From the NCBI RefSeq assembly GCF_900091625.1, contig NZ_FMIC01000002.1, positions 6,262,001 through 6,326,000 on the forward strand: DNA of 64,000 bases. The letters are read 5' to 3'. Below, one piece after another: positions 21,968-30,651 of the stretch (position 1 is its first letter; every line of letters starts with the position of its first letter). The notes under the pieces are model-generated. The model ran no database searches. It worked only from the letters and a program-made list of their open reading frames with translations, and had not been told where the DNA came from. Origin of the DNA: Micromonospora peucetia (GTDB lineage Bacteria; Actinomycetota; Actinomycetes; Mycobacteriales; Micromonosporaceae). The position numbers were made by a program, and so were the translations under genes.

Positions 21968-22654
21968 ATGGCAACAGATGCCCACGACAGACCGGTTCCA
22001 GAAGCAGGCGTACGTGGGCAGCAGGTCCTCGACCTCCTGCATAAGGCAATCGACATCCAAGGCCCACTGGTGCGCAAGAACATCGCCAGGGCCCGTCAGC
22101 GGAACCCAGAAGCGACACCAGCAGAGGTAATCCGCAATCTGGAGCGGATGTACGTCAGCGCCTTGACCGGGACGGGTGCTGCAGTTGGCGGAGCTGCAGC
22201 AGCGCCCGGCGTCGGCACGGGCGTCGCACTGGCACTGTCGGCCGGCGAGGCCTTCTCATCTCTTGAGCTGAGCGCCCTCTTCGCGCTCTCGATCGCCGAA
22301 GTCCACGGAGTCCCCATCGACGAGATCGAGCGCCGCCGAACGATCGTGCTGGGAATCATGCTCGGCGGCTCCGGCTCCGCCACCATTACTAAGGTCGCCG
22401 AGCGTACGGGGCAACACTGGGCACGTCAGGTTGTCGCCAAGGTGCCTGGCGAGACGTTGAAGCAAATCAACAAGATCTTGGGGAGACACTTCATCACGAA
22501 GTACGGGACCAAGCAGGGAATCATCGTTCTCGGTCGGGTGGCACCGTTCGGTATCGGCGCTGTGATTGGTGGTGGCGCCAACGCTGCCCTCGCCACTCTG
22601 GCTGTGCGGGCCGGTCGTCGCGCATTTGGCCCACCCCCGACGTCGTGGCCATAG
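21968..22654 (+). CDS. Hypothetical membrane-associated protein, possibly EcsC-like
   Basis: 228 residues; ATG at 21968 with AAGGAG about ten bases upstream. The N-terminus is polar and helical. The middle has a Gly/Ala-rich hydrophobic stretch (about 65-85, GTGAAVGGAAAAPGVGTGVALAL). The C-terminal part (GTKQGIIVLGRVAPFGIGAVIGGGANAALATLAVRAGRRAF) resembles the end of EcsC-family proteins, which are associated with membranes but poorly understood. Base composition is visibly less G/C-rich than the neighbours, as is the preceding 250 nt, consistent with acquisition from elsewhere. No link to the biosynthetic genes is evident. Confidence 0.65.
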   Translation: MATDAHDRPVPEAGVRGQQVLDLLHKAIDIQGPLVRKNIARARQRNPEATPAEVIRNLERMYVSALTGTGAAVGGAAAAPGVGTGVALALSAGEAFSSLELSALFALSIAEVHGVPIDEIERRRTIVLGIMLGGSGSATITKVAERTGQHWARQVVAKVPGETLKQINKILGRHFITKYGTKQGIIVLGRVAPFGIGAVIGGGANAALATLAVRAGRRAFGPPPTSWP

Positions 22655-22771
22655 CTGACTCGCAGCACACTCCAGTCAGGACAGATGGGGCGCGGACGCC
22701 GGTGGGGACAGCGGCTCAAGCAGTTGCGGCGGCGGCTGAAAAGTGTCGGTGCCCGGCACTACGGTGACCCG

Positions 22772-23284
22772 ATGACCGATGTATCCGTCGCGCCCGTGGT
22801 CCGCAGCCGCCCTCCAGAGGACGGCGGCGAGCGCGAGATCCTGTCCGGCCTGCTCGACTTCCTGCGTGCCTCGGTCGTGAACAAGGTCGCCGGGCTCACC
22901 GACGAGCAGGCGTTCGGCCGGCCGGTGCCCGCGTCCGGGCTCACCCCCGCGGGGCTGGTCAAGCACCTGACCGGGGTGGAACGGTACTGGTTCAGCATCG
23001 ACTTCGCCGGCCACGATCTGCCCCCGCCGTGGACCGACGACCAGCCCGGCGCGTTCGCTCTCGTCCCCGAGGACTCGCTGGCTGAGATCGTCGAGGCGTA
23101 CCTGGCTGAGTGCGCGCGGTCCGCCGCGGTCGTTGTGGGCGCGACGCTCGACGACCGCGCCCGGGCCGCCGACGTTTCCTTCACACTGCGGTACGCGCTG
23201 GCGCACATGGTCCAGGAGACCGCGCGTCACTGCGGCCACCTCGATCTGCTGCGCGAGAGCATCGACGGGCAGGCCGGCGAATAG
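22772..23284 (+). CDS. DinB / DUF664-family protein
   Basis: 170 residues from ATG at 22772, the usual length for this family. Conserved positions of the metal-binding four-helix bundle are visible: LVKHLTGVERYWF (first His), AHMVQETARHCGHLDLLRE (later His residues) and a Trp/Phe-rich middle. Actinobacterial members are often thiol-dependent (mycothiol) transferases or of unknown function. It ends 19 nt before the converging phosphatase gene. A detoxification role is possible but not shown. Confidence 0.75.
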   Translation: MTDVSVAPVVRSRPPEDGGEREILSGLLDFLRASVVNKVAGLTDEQAFGRPVPASGLTPAGLVKHLTGVERYWFSIDFAGHDLPPPWTDDQPGAFALVPEDSLAEIVEAYLAECARSAAVVVGATLDDRARAADVSFTLRYALAHMVQETARHCGHLDLLRESIDGQAGE

Positions 23285-23303
23285 TCGGGCTCCCCGGTGC
23301 GGG

Positions 23304-23999
23304 TCAGTGGACGAGGGCCGCCGGGCAGTGCGCGAGCAGCTCGGTCGGGGCGTGGATGACCAGGTCCGGGCCGGCTGCGAGCAGCGCGGCGACGTCCCCG
23401 CCGTGCCAGGTGGTGGCGACCGAGGTCGCTCCGGCGTCCCGGCCGCTGAGCAGGTCGATCACCGCGTCGCCGACCATCATGGCCTCGTGCGGCGGCACGT
23501 CGAGGTGGCCCAGCGCCTGGAGCACGATGTCCGGGGCGGGCTTGGGGCGGGCCACCTCGTCGGAGCCGATCACCTGGTCGAAGAGGTAGAGCACGCCGAG
23601 CTGGTCGAGCAGCGAACGGGCCCGGGGGCCGGCCTTGCCGGTGGCAACCGCCATCCGGATGCCGCGCGCGTGCAGGGCCTCCAGGGTCTCGCGTACGCCG
23701 GGGAAGAGCGGCACCAGGTGCGCCATCCGGTAGCTCTCCCGGACGAAGGGCTCCTCCATCGCCAGCGGCAGGCCCATCAGCCGCATGATGTCCGGGAAGT
23801 ACCGGCCCATGTGCCGGTTGTACTCCTCGAACGGCGCCGGACCGTCGCCCACCACCTCGGCGTACGCGATGCTGAACGCCTCCCGCATGACGGCGGAGCT
23901 GTCGACGATGACGCCGTCGAGGTCGAACACGACCGCGCGGATCGGACCACGGGCCGGCGACTGCGGGGTCACCTCGACGGTGGCTGGTGGATGGCTCAT
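23304..23999 (-). CDS. rifM-like: HAD-superfamily phosphatase (AHBA pathway, RifM type)
   Basis: 231 residues. HAD motif I is VVFDLDGVIVDSS (about residues 24-36), motif II the ATGK region (about 120), and motif IV MVGDAVIDLLSGRDAGATSVA near 175-195; a small cap lies between. RifM-type phosphatases are among the AHBA-specific genes thought to act in making the kanosamine-derived precursor of the amino-shikimate pathway. It lies downstream of AHBA synthase and the oxidoreductase on the same strand with a 37-nt gap, matching the K-L-M order of known AHBA clusters. Confidence 0.88.
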   Translation of the reverse strand: MSHPPATVEVTPQSPARGPIRAVVFDLDGVIVDSSAVMREAFSIAYAEVVGDGPAPFEEYNRHMGRYFPDIMRLMGLPLAMEEPFVRESYRMAHLVPLFPGVRETLEALHARGIRMAVATGKAGPRARSLLDQLGVLYLFDQVIGSDEVARPKPAPDIVLQALGHLDVPPHEAMMVGDAVIDLLSGRDAGATSVATTWHGGDVAALLAAGPDLVIHAPTELLAHCPAALVH

Positions 24000-24036
24000 G
24001 GCTGCTCCCGGAAGCGAGTGAGGTCGACGGTGGTTC

Positions 24037-25170
24037 TCACCGGTCGCGATGGCCCGCCAGCACGTGCTGCCGCTCCGGCTCGGTGGGCCGGGCGGACTGG
24101 TAGATCCGTTCGATGATGTCGATGGTCCGGCGCGTCTCGGCGACGGCCGCGCCCCGGCGTGTCGGGTCGGCGAGCAGCCCGGGGAGGGCGTCGAGTTGGC
24201 GGTCGTACTCGACGCCGATCGGCTCCTCGGGCAGCGGCAGCCGGACGGTCTCGCCGTCGCGGGTGCGGGTCAGCACCGGCGTCGGCTCCCGGTTGGGGCT
24301 GAACCCGAACGTGCAGCGCAGCGTCGCCGACCCGGTGGCGCCGTGCACGGTGATGGTGGTGCGGTCCAGCGACTCGTGCGAGGCCCAGCAGGCGTGCAGG
24401 GCGACCGACGCCCCGTCGGCGGTGAGCAGGAAACCCCGGGCGGTGTCCTCGACGTCCCCGCGGGCGCGGCCACCGGTGCCGGCATCGCTGCGCCAGGCGG
24501 CGTGCGCGGCGCTGTCGTTGACGAAGTCGTCGGAGACGCTGCCGATGGCGTGGGTGACCCGGGTCGGGCCGAGCATCGGCAGCACCGTGTCGAGCAGGTG
24601 CCAGCCGAGGTCCACCAGCGCACCCCCGCCGGAGAGGTCGCGGCGGGTGAACCAGCCGCCCGCGTCGGGCACGCCCCGGGCGCGGACCCAGGCCACGTCG
24701 ACGTGCCGGATCGGGCCCAGCTCGTCGGCCGCCTCGGCCAGCGCCCGGATGTCGGCGCGCCACCGGGCGGCACTGCCGGCCAGCAGCAACGACCTGCCGT
24801 CACGTTCCGCGTCGGCGAGCACCTCCGCCTCGGCGGAGGTGAGGCAGACCGGCTTCTCCAGGAACACCGGCACACCCCGGCGCAGCAGCCGGGCGGCGAC
24901 GGTCGCGTGCAGGTGGTTGGGGACGGCCACCACCACCAGGTCGACCGCGCCGACGGGCAGGTCGTCGACGTCGGCGTACGCGAAGGGCACCGCGTGGGTG
25001 TCGCGGGCGGCGTCCCGGACGGCCGGTTGCGGGTCGACCAGGGCGGTCACCTCGAAGCCCGGATGCGCGGCGAGCCGGGGCAGCCAGATCTCGCGCCCGG
25101 CCCACCCGAGGCCGGCCACCGCGACCCGTACCGGCCGGTCGGGCGCGGCGGCCGGGGGCAGGGCCGTCAT
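24037..25170 (-). CDS. rifL-like: Gfo/Idh/MocA-type oxidoreductase (AHBA pathway, RifL type)
   Basis: 377 residues. The N-terminal Rossmann fold begins VRVAVAGLGWAGREIWLPRL (residues 14-33); an EKPVC segment near 100 carries the family's conserved lysine. The C-terminal alpha/beta domain follows. RifL homologues are proposed to oxidise UDP-glucose to the 3-keto sugar that AHBA synthase (RifK) then aminates on the way to kanosamine. The start codon overlaps the AHBA synthase stop (ATGA, 25167-25170), so the two are translationally coupled. Confidence 0.9.
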   Translation of the reverse strand: MTALPPAAAPDRPVRVAVAGLGWAGREIWLPRLAAHPGFEVTALVDPQPAVRDAARDTHAVPFAYADVDDLPVGAVDLVVVAVPNHLHATVAARLLRRGVPVFLEKPVCLTSAEAEVLADAERDGRSLLLAGSAARWRADIRALAEAADELGPIRHVDVAWVRARGVPDAGGWFTRRDLSGGGALVDLGWHLLDTVLPMLGPTRVTHAIGSVSDDFVNDSAAHAAWRSDAGTGGRARGDVEDTARGFLLTADGASVALHACWASHESLDRTTITVHGATGSATLRCTFGFSPNREPTPVLTRTRDGETVRLPLPEEPIGVEYDRQLDALPGLLADPTRRGAAVAETRRTIDIIERIYQSARPTEPERQHVLAGHRDR

Positions 25171-26330
25171 CCGGCGAGGATGTCGGCCAGCACGGCGGCG
25201 ATGTCGTGCATCTGCTGCTCGGTGCCGAGCAGCGTGCGGTGGTGCAGCCAGATGCAGTCGGAGTGGATCAGCTCGGTGTTGGGGCAGCGGGCGGCGACCG
25301 ACTCGACCGACTCGTCGGGCGCGCCGGCCTTCCAGAAGCCGTCGCAGCGGTAGATCGCTCGGAACGCCACGAACGCCGGCACGCCCCGGGCGATGAGGGC
25401 GTCCACGACCTCGCGGCGGCGCGCGACGTCCATGCCGGGGACGCGGAACATCGCCATGTAGTGCGGGTTGCGGTCGGTCCGGGGGTCGGCGGACTGCGGG
25501 ACGACGCCGGGGATCTCGGCGAGCAGGCTCGACAGCAGCGGCCAGCGCTGCTCGCGCAGCGCGATCTGCTCATCGAGGCGGGCCAGTTGGGCGCGCAGCA
25601 CGGCGGCGGTGAACTCACCCATCCGGTAGTTCGAGCCGGTGGTGCTGTGCAGGTAGTCCCGGTCGGTGCGGGGGCGACCGCAGCTGTGCACGAGGAACGC
25701 CCGCTCGCGCAGCTCCTCGTCGGGGAAGAGCACCGCCCCGCCCTCACCGGCGGTCATCAGCTTGCCGTTCTGGAAGCTGAACGCGGCCACCGAGCCGAGC
25801 GCCCCGGCCCGCTTGCCCTGCCACTGCGCGCCGTGGGCGTGCGCGGCGTCCTGGAGCAGCGCCACCCCGGCGTCGGCGGCGAGCTTGTCCAGTGCGTCCA
25901 TGTCGGCGAACTGGCCGGCCATGTGCACCGGCATGATGACCCTGGTACGGGGGGTGATCGCGGCCTCGACGGCGGCCGGGTCGATGCAGTAGGTGTCCAG
26001 GTCGACGTCGACCGGCACGGCGACCGCACCGAGGCGCTGCGCCGCCAGCGAGGACGAGATGAACGTGAAGGCCGGCACGATGACCTCGGTGCCCGGACCG
26101 ACGCCGAGCACCTCCAGGGCCACCTCCAGCGCGTGCGTGCCGTTGGTGACGGCGAGCGCGTGCGGCGTGCCGTGGTACGCCCCGAACTCCGCTTCGAAGG
26201 AGTCGACCTCGCTGCCACCCATCCGCCACCACTGGCCCTGCTCGAGGGCGCGGATCAGGCCGGCGCGCTCCTCGTCGCCGAACTGCGGCCACGCGGGGAA
26301 CTCCGGCACCGTCGAGGGCTGACCACTCAT
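25167..26330 (-). CDS. rifK-like: AHBA synthase (RifK type, DegT/DnrJ/EryC1 fold)
   Basis: 387 residues from ATG at 26330, preceded by GGGAAG; RifK has 388. PLP-enzyme features: TNGTHALEVAL (about 58-68), the Asp in LLQDAAHAHGAQW, and the Schiff-base lysine about residue 190 in FQNGKLMTAGEGG, followed by SNYRMGEFTAAVLRAQL. AHBA synthase aromatises 5-deoxy-5-amino-3-dehydroshikimate to 3-amino-5-hydroxybenzoate and also serves as an aminotransferase in precursor supply. It heads a K-L-M operon driven from the divergent region at 26331-26665. It is the best single marker that the PKS uses AHBA. An upstream ATG would add 16 residues but has no ribosome-binding site. Confidence 0.95.
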   Translation of the reverse strand: MSGQPSTVPEFPAWPQFGDEERAGLIRALEQGQWWRMGGSEVDSFEAEFGAYHGTPHALAVTNGTHALEVALEVLGVGPGTEVIVPAFTFISSSLAAQRLGAVAVPVDVDLDTYCIDPAAVEAAITPRTRVIMPVHMAGQFADMDALDKLAADAGVALLQDAAHAHGAQWQGKRAGALGSVAAFSFQNGKLMTAGEGGAVLFPDEELRERAFLVHSCGRPRTDRDYLHSTTGSNYRMGEFTAAVLRAQLARLDEQIALREQRWPLLSSLLAEIPGVVPQSADPRTDRNPHYMAMFRVPGMDVARRREVVDALIARGVPAFVAFRAIYRCDGFWKAGAPDESVESVAARCPNTELIHSDCIWLHHRTLLGTEQQMHDIAAVLADILAG

Positions 26331-26525
26331 GACTTCCCACTTCCCAACTCGGGCAGACCAGGGGCTTCGCCGGACCATCGGGCGGGACGGCCCGGGACCG
26401 CCGGTACGCGGTCCGGGCGCACCGGGGCGTCGGATGGCCGGTTCGAGGTAGGTGACGCACCGGTTGGAGCCGGCGGCATCGCTTCAGCAGGGAGGACGGT
26501 AACCGAAGCGGACACACGGTCACCG

Positions 26526-26550
26526 CCCCTAACAGCCCCTAGCCACCCCT
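26526..26550 (-). promoter_or_regulatory. Triple TAGGGG repeat, 10-bp phased, upstream of AHBA synthase
   Basis: On the minus strand AAGGGG, TAGGGG and TAGGGG have AGGGG cores at 26546-26550, 26536-26540 and 26526-26530: three copies at exact 10-bp period, about 200 nt before the AHBA synthase start in the divergent intergenic region. The same core precedes the PKS and NRPS genes. An array on one helix face fits binding by an oligomeric activator such as a SARP or LuxR-type regulator; the identity is not known. Confidence 0.5.
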
Positions 26551-26665
26551 TAGTCCGCCCGTGCCACGGCCGCCGCCGGGTCGCCCGACGCCGTAGGCGT
26601 AGTAAGACTGCGGTGGACCAGTCATCGGTCCTGCCGCGACAGGACCGCGCCCCGCGAGGTGAAGC

Positions 26666-27097
26666 GTGCCGGACGTGCTGCTGTTGAACGGCCCGAACCT
26701 GGGCATCCTCGGCCAACGGGAGCCGGAGATCTACGGCACCGACACCCTGGACGACATCGAACGGGCGGTCGGCGAGGAGGTCGCCGCCCGGGGTTGGCGG
26801 GTGGTGGCCGAGCAGCACGACTGCGAGGGCGCGCTGATCCGCGCGATCCAGAACAACTACGACACCGTGGGTGCCATCGTCAACCCGGGCGCGCTGATGA
26901 TCGCGGGCTGGAGCCTGCGCGACGCGCTGGCCAACTATCCCCGGCCCTTCATCGAGGTGCACCTGTCCAACGTCTGGGCCCGGGAGAGTTTCCGCCACGA
27001 CTCGGTGATCGCCCCGCTGGCCAGCGGTCTCATCGCTGGGCTCGGGGCGCTGGGGTATCGGTTGGCCGCCCGAGCCCTCGTCGCGACCGTCCGATGA
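26666..27097 (+). CDS. rifJ-like: Aminodehydroquinate dehydratase (type II fold, RifJ type)
   Basis: 143 residues, the usual size of type II dehydroquinases; GTG start with AGGTGA upstream. LNGPNLGILGQREPEIYGT carries the catalytic Arg and Tyr loop (about 6-24), IVNPGALMIAGWSLRDAL is the substrate loop, and FIEVHLSNVWARESFRH the active-site His region. Housekeeping enzymes usually have Thr-His-Thr/Ser after NPGA; here that loop reads LMIAGWS, consistent with an amino-substituted substrate. It should dehydrate 5-amino-3-dehydroquinate to 5-amino-3-dehydroshikimate, the AHBA synthase substrate. It is transcribed divergently from AHBA synthase and leads the DoxX, ROK kinase and flavin reductase genes. 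Confidence 0.9.
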   Translation: MPDVLLLNGPNLGILGQREPEIYGTDTLDDIERAVGEEVAARGWRVVAEQHDCEGALIRAIQNNYDTVGAIVNPGALMIAGWSLRDALANYPRPFIEVHLSNVWARESFRHDSVIAPLASGLIAGLGALGYRLAARALVATVR

Positions 27098-27188
27098 CGA
27101 CCCACCACGTCACCGTCCGGCTCCGTGGGAGTCGATCCGGCACCGGTATGGTCGTCCGCACCCTCCGCCTCTTCCCGAAGGACCTCAC

Positions 27189-27542
27189 GTGCGCATTCCC
27201 ATCCTCGTCCTGACCCTCATCCTCGCCGCGGTGTTCCTGGGCACCGCCGTACCGAAGCTCACCGGGCAGACGCAGATGCGCGAACGGATGGACCACCTCG
27301 GCGTCTCCACCGGGCTGACCCGCCTGCTCGGGGTGCTGGAGATCGCCGCAGTCGCCGGGTTGCTGCTCGGCCTGCTCTGGCCGCCGCTGGGCATCGCGGC
27401 GGCGATCGGTCTCACCCTGCAGATGGCGGGTGCGGCGGTCTACCACGCCCGCGCGAAGGACCCGGCCGGAATGACCCTGACGCCGGTGATCTTCGCCGTG
27501 GCCACCGTGGCGCTCGTGGTCCTGCACGTGCAGCAGGGCTGA
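27189..27542 (+). CDS. DoxX-family small membrane protein
   Basis: 117 residues from GTG at 27189, with GAAGGA eight bases upstream. Four hydrophobic segments are visible (about 3-20, 43-62, 66-86 and 95-113), with the conserved TAVPKLTGQ motif after the first, as in DoxX proteins. Relatives act in membrane redox or oxidative stress processes, but most lack a known reaction. It sits between the aminoDHQ dehydratase and the ROK kinase with gaps of 91 and 7 nt, so it is co-transcribed with AHBA genes; its role there is unknown. Confidence 0.8.
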   Translation: MRIPILVLTLILAAVFLGTAVPKLTGQTQMRERMDHLGVSTGLTRLLGVLEIAAVAGLLLGLLWPPLGIAAAIGLTLQMAGAAVYHARAKDPAGMTLTPVIFAVATVALVVLHVQQG

Positions 27543-27549
27543 GGCCGGC

Positions 27550-28485
27550 GTGCCTGGTCCGCAGTGGCGCGACGGCGTGCTGGGCGTCGACGTCGGCGGT
27601 ACCAAGGTGGCGCTACGCGCCGAGGCGGGCGGGCGCCCGGCGTACGACCGGATCTTCCGCTGGCCACGCGGTGCCGACCCGGCCGCCGACCTGGCCGCCC
27701 TGGCCGCCGAGGTGGACCGGCTGCGCGACGAGTGGGGGCCGGTCGGCGCGGTCGGGGTGGCGATGCCGGCGACCACGGACCCGGCGGGCACCGTCACGAC
27801 GTGGCCCGGCCGGCCGGGCTGGGCAGGCCTGGATTTCGCCGGCGCGCTGCGCCGTATCTTCCCCGACGCGGTGACCGCGGTCGCCGACGACGGCGACCTC
27901 GCCGCGCTGGCCGAGGCCCGGCACGCCGGCCGGGACGACGTGGTCTATCTGGGCGTCGGCACCGGGATCGGTGGCGGCGTGGTGCTGGCGGGGCGGTCGG
28001 TGCCCGGCCGCTCCTCCGCCGAGGTCGGACACATGGTCGTCGCCCTCGACGGCGAGCCCTGCGACTGCGGCCGGCGCGGCTGCCTCCAGTCGATCGCGTC
28101 CGGCCCGGCCACCCTGCGCCGGGCGGGTGCCGGTCGGGGCGCCGAGGTGAGTTTCGACGACCTGCGGGCGGGGCTGGACGGGGGCCTGCCCTGGGCGGTG
28201 GCGGCGGTCGACGCGAGCTGCCGGGCGCTGGCGGCGGCGGTGGTCAGCCTCGGCGAGCTGCTGGACCCGACGCTGGTGGTCGTCGGCGGCGGGTTCGCCG
28301 CCGGGCTGCCCGGCTTCGTCCCGCTCGTCGCCGAGCGGGCGCGCTCCGCCGGCCGGCCCGGGCGGCCGGCGCCGCCGGTGCGGGCCGCCGCCCTCGGCGC
28401 GTTGTCGTCCCTGCACGGCGCGGTGGAGCTGGCCCGCAGTCTGACCGAAGCGCCGTCCACCGTACATCCCATCCCCACCCCCTAG
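27550..28485 (+). CDS. rifN-like: ROK-family sugar kinase (AHBA pathway, RifN-type kanosamine kinase)
   Basis: 311 residues from GTG. The N-terminal ATP-binding loop reads GVDVGGTKVALRAE (about 10-23). The second loop is GVGTGIGGGVVLAG (about 136-149). The catalytic and zinc-binding part is AEVGHM followed by CDCGRRGCLQS, the ROK CxCGxxGC signature. RifN phosphorylates kanosamine at C6, the entry step to aminoDAHP. It lies 7 nt after the DoxX gene and 12 nt before the flavin reductase gene, so it is part of one operon. A glucokinase role is the alternative, less likely here. Confidence 0.9.
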   Translation: MPGPQWRDGVLGVDVGGTKVALRAEAGGRPAYDRIFRWPRGADPAADLAALAAEVDRLRDEWGPVGAVGVAMPATTDPAGTVTTWPGRPGWAGLDFAGALRRIFPDAVTAVADDGDLAALAEARHAGRDDVVYLGVGTGIGGGVVLAGRSVPGRSSAEVGHMVVALDGEPCDCGRRGCLQSIASGPATLRRAGAGRGAEVSFDDLRAGLDGGLPWAVAAVDASCRALAAAVVSLGELLDPTLVVVGGGFAAGLPGFVPLVAERARSAGRPGRPAPPVRAAALGALSSLHGAVELARSLTEAPSTVHPIPTP

Positions 28486-28497
28486 AGGAGATCAACC

Positions 28498-29058
28498 ATG
28501 GTCAGGATTGGTGTCATCGTCGGCAGCACGCGGCCCGGCCGCAAGGCCGACGCCGTGGCCCGTTGGGTGACCGACGTCGCCGCCAAGCGGAACGACGCCA
28601 CGGTCGAGCTGGTCGACATCGCCGACTACGAACTGCCGCACTTCGACGAGGTGCTGCCGCCGTCGATGGCGCCGTCGAGGCGTCCCGCCGTACGCCGGTG
28701 GGCGTCGACCGTCGCCGGGTTCGACGGCTTCGTCTTCGTCACCCCGGAGTACAACCACTCGATCCCGGGCGCGCTGAAGGACGCCGTCGACTTCCTCTTC
28801 CAGGAGTGGCAGCACGCGTCCGCCGGCTTCGTCAGCTACGGCGTGCACGGCGGCACCCGGGCGGCGGAGCACCTGCGGCTGGTGCTCGGGCAGCTCGGGG
28901 TGGCCGACGTCCGGTCCCAGGTCGCGCTCTCCCTGATGACCGACTTCGTCAACTTCCGCGACTTCCGGCCGGCGGCACACCACGAGCAGGCCCTCGGCAC
29001 CATGCTCGACGAGGTGGTCACCTGGGCCGGCGCGCTGCGGACGCTCCGCCGGGGCTGA
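28498..29058 (+). CDS. NADPH-dependent FMN reductase family protein
   Basis: 186 residues; ATG preceded by GAGGAG. It has a flavodoxin-like fold: GVIVGSTRPGRKAD (FMN phosphate loop, 5-18) and VTPEYNHSIPGALKDAVD (FMN ring contact, about 81-98), the hallmarks of the NADPH-dependent FMN/quinone reductase family. It could supply reduced flavin or reduce a quinone or nitroso intermediate of an AHBA-derived compound; this is inference from its place as last gene of the plus-strand AHBA operon. No matching flavin monooxygenase is visible nearby apart from the siderophore hydroxylase. Confidence 0.85.
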   Translation: MVRIGVIVGSTRPGRKADAVARWVTDVAAKRNDATVELVDIADYELPHFDEVLPPSMAPSRRPAVRRWASTVAGFDGFVFVTPEYNHSIPGALKDAVDFLFQEWQHASAGFVSYGVHGGTRAAEHLRLVLGQLGVADVRSQVALSLMTDFVNFRDFRPAAHHEQALGTMLDEVVTWAGALRTLRRG

Positions 29059-29142
29059 CGCCGACCCCGCCCCTCCCGATGCCGGCCCGCCGGGCGTGAC
29101 GACGACCTTGGCTCGGGAGGAGGAACCGGGTGCGGGTCGTCG

Positions 29143-30651
29143 TCAGTCGGCCCGCTCGGCCCGGAGCAGCAGCGCGGCGGCGACACAACCGCCCGCGAAG
29201 ACCGCCAGGGCGCCGACCGTCTGACCGGTCTCCAGGGCGGAGCGGAACGAGTCGGAGACGATCGCTCGCTCCGACTCGCTCCGCGCGGCGGCCAGCGCGG
29301 CGGGGAACGATCCGGCGCCGGCCAGGGCGGCGGGCAGCAGGGCGGCGAACCGGGCGTTGAGGATCGCGCCCAGCACGGCGATGCCGAGGCTGCTGCCGAC
29401 CTCCGTCATGGTGCCGTCCACCCCCGCACCGGCCCCGGCCTTCTCCGGCGGGATCGCGCTCATCACGGCCTCGACGATGGCCGGGTTGGCGACGGCGCAG
29501 CCGGCGCCCATCACCAGCAGACCCGGCAGCAGCACCCCGTAGCCGTCCGACGGGGCGTGGGTGATCAGGGTGAGACCGCCGGCGAGCAGCGTCATGCCGA
29601 GGGCGATCGACCAGGCCAGCCCGAGCCGGCGGATCACCCGTGCGGCGACGCCGCCCACGTTGAGCAGGACGATGGAGAGCGCGAACGGCATCATTCGCAG
29701 CCCCGCCTCCCAGGCCGGGTAGCCGCGTACGAACTGCAGGTGCTGGGTCAGCAGGAACAGTGCACCGGTGGCGCCGAAGGTGATCAGGACGACCCCGGAG
29801 ACCGCGCCCACGAAACGGGGGTTGCGGAAGAAGTGCATGTCCAGCATGGGGTCGGCTGTCCGCCGTTCCCAGACCACGAAGGCGGCGAGCAGGAGCACCC
29901 CGGCGACCGCCGCGCCGAGGACCGGGGTGGCCAGCCAGCCGTGCTCCGGCCCGGCGATGATCGCGTAGACGACCCCGGTCAGGCCGGCCGTGGAGAGCAG
30001 CACCCCGCCCAGGTCGAGGCGGCCACCGGCCGGCTGGCGTGACTCCGGCACCAGCACCCACGCCGCCACCAGGCAGACCAGCACGATCGGGACATTGACC
30101 AGGAAGATCGCTCCCCACGGGAGGTGGGCGAGGACGAGCCCACCGAAGGGCGGCCCGGCCGCGAACCCCAGTGCGCTCGCCGCCGCCCAGAGGCCGATCG
30201 CCCGGGACCGCTCGGCATCGTCGAAGACCTGCATCGCCACCGCCAGGGTGGCGGTGACCAGGAGCGCCCCGCCGATCCCCATGCCGGCACGGGCCGCGAT
30301 CAGCTGACCGCCGGACTGGGCGAGCCCGGCGGCCAACGATCCGAGCCCGAACAGCACGAGGCCGGCCAGCAGCATCCGGCGGCGGCCATACCGGTCGGCG
30401 GCGCTGCCGGCGCTGAGCAGCAGTCCGCACTGGACCAGCGCGTACGCGTTGATCATCCACTGCACGTCGGCGGTGCTGGCGGCCAACTCCGTCGTGAGCA
30501 CCGGGATCGCCACGGTCAGCACCGTGTTGTCGAGCACCACGGTGACCTGGGCGAGGCAGAGCACGGCGAGGATCAGCCACCGACCCGGCACCCGGGTGTC
30601 CGCGCCGTCGGCCGGTGCCCCGGCGGGAGGCTCGATCGCCGCGGTCGTCAT
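29143..30651 (-). CDS. MFS drug/siderophore exporter (DHA2, 14-TM type)
   Basis: 502 residues from ATG at 30651, which overlaps the desD stop by 4 nt (ATGA). The open frame continues far upstream, but that part is a shadow of desD. About 14 hydrophobic segments are visible, starting at residue 25 (WLILAVLCLAQVTVVLDNTVLTVAIP, DHA2 motif D1), with the AADRYGRRRML motif A near 85. Translational coupling to the siderophore synthetase argues that it exports the hydroxamate product. It is also next to the AHBA cluster end, so a role in efflux of that product cannot be excluded. Confidence 0.88.
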   Translation of the reverse strand: MTTAAIEPPAGAPADGADTRVPGRWLILAVLCLAQVTVVLDNTVLTVAIPVLTTELAASTADVQWMINAYALVQCGLLLSAGSAADRYGRRRMLLAGLVLFGLGSLAAGLAQSGGQLIAARAGMGIGGALLVTATLAVAMQVFDDAERSRAIGLWAAASALGFAAGPPFGGLVLAHLPWGAIFLVNVPIVLVCLVAAWVLVPESRQPAGGRLDLGGVLLSTAGLTGVVYAIIAGPEHGWLATPVLGAAVAGVLLLAAFVVWERRTADPMLDMHFFRNPRFVGAVSGVVLITFGATGALFLLTQHLQFVRGYPAWEAGLRMMPFALSIVLLNVGGVAARVIRRLGLAWSIALGMTLLAGGLTLITHAPSDGYGVLLPGLLVMGAGCAVANPAIVEAVMSAIPPEKAGAGAGVDGTMTEVGSSLGIAVLGAILNARFAALLPAALAGAGSFPAALAAARSESERAIVSDSFRSALETGQTVGALAVFAGGCVAAALLLRAERAD

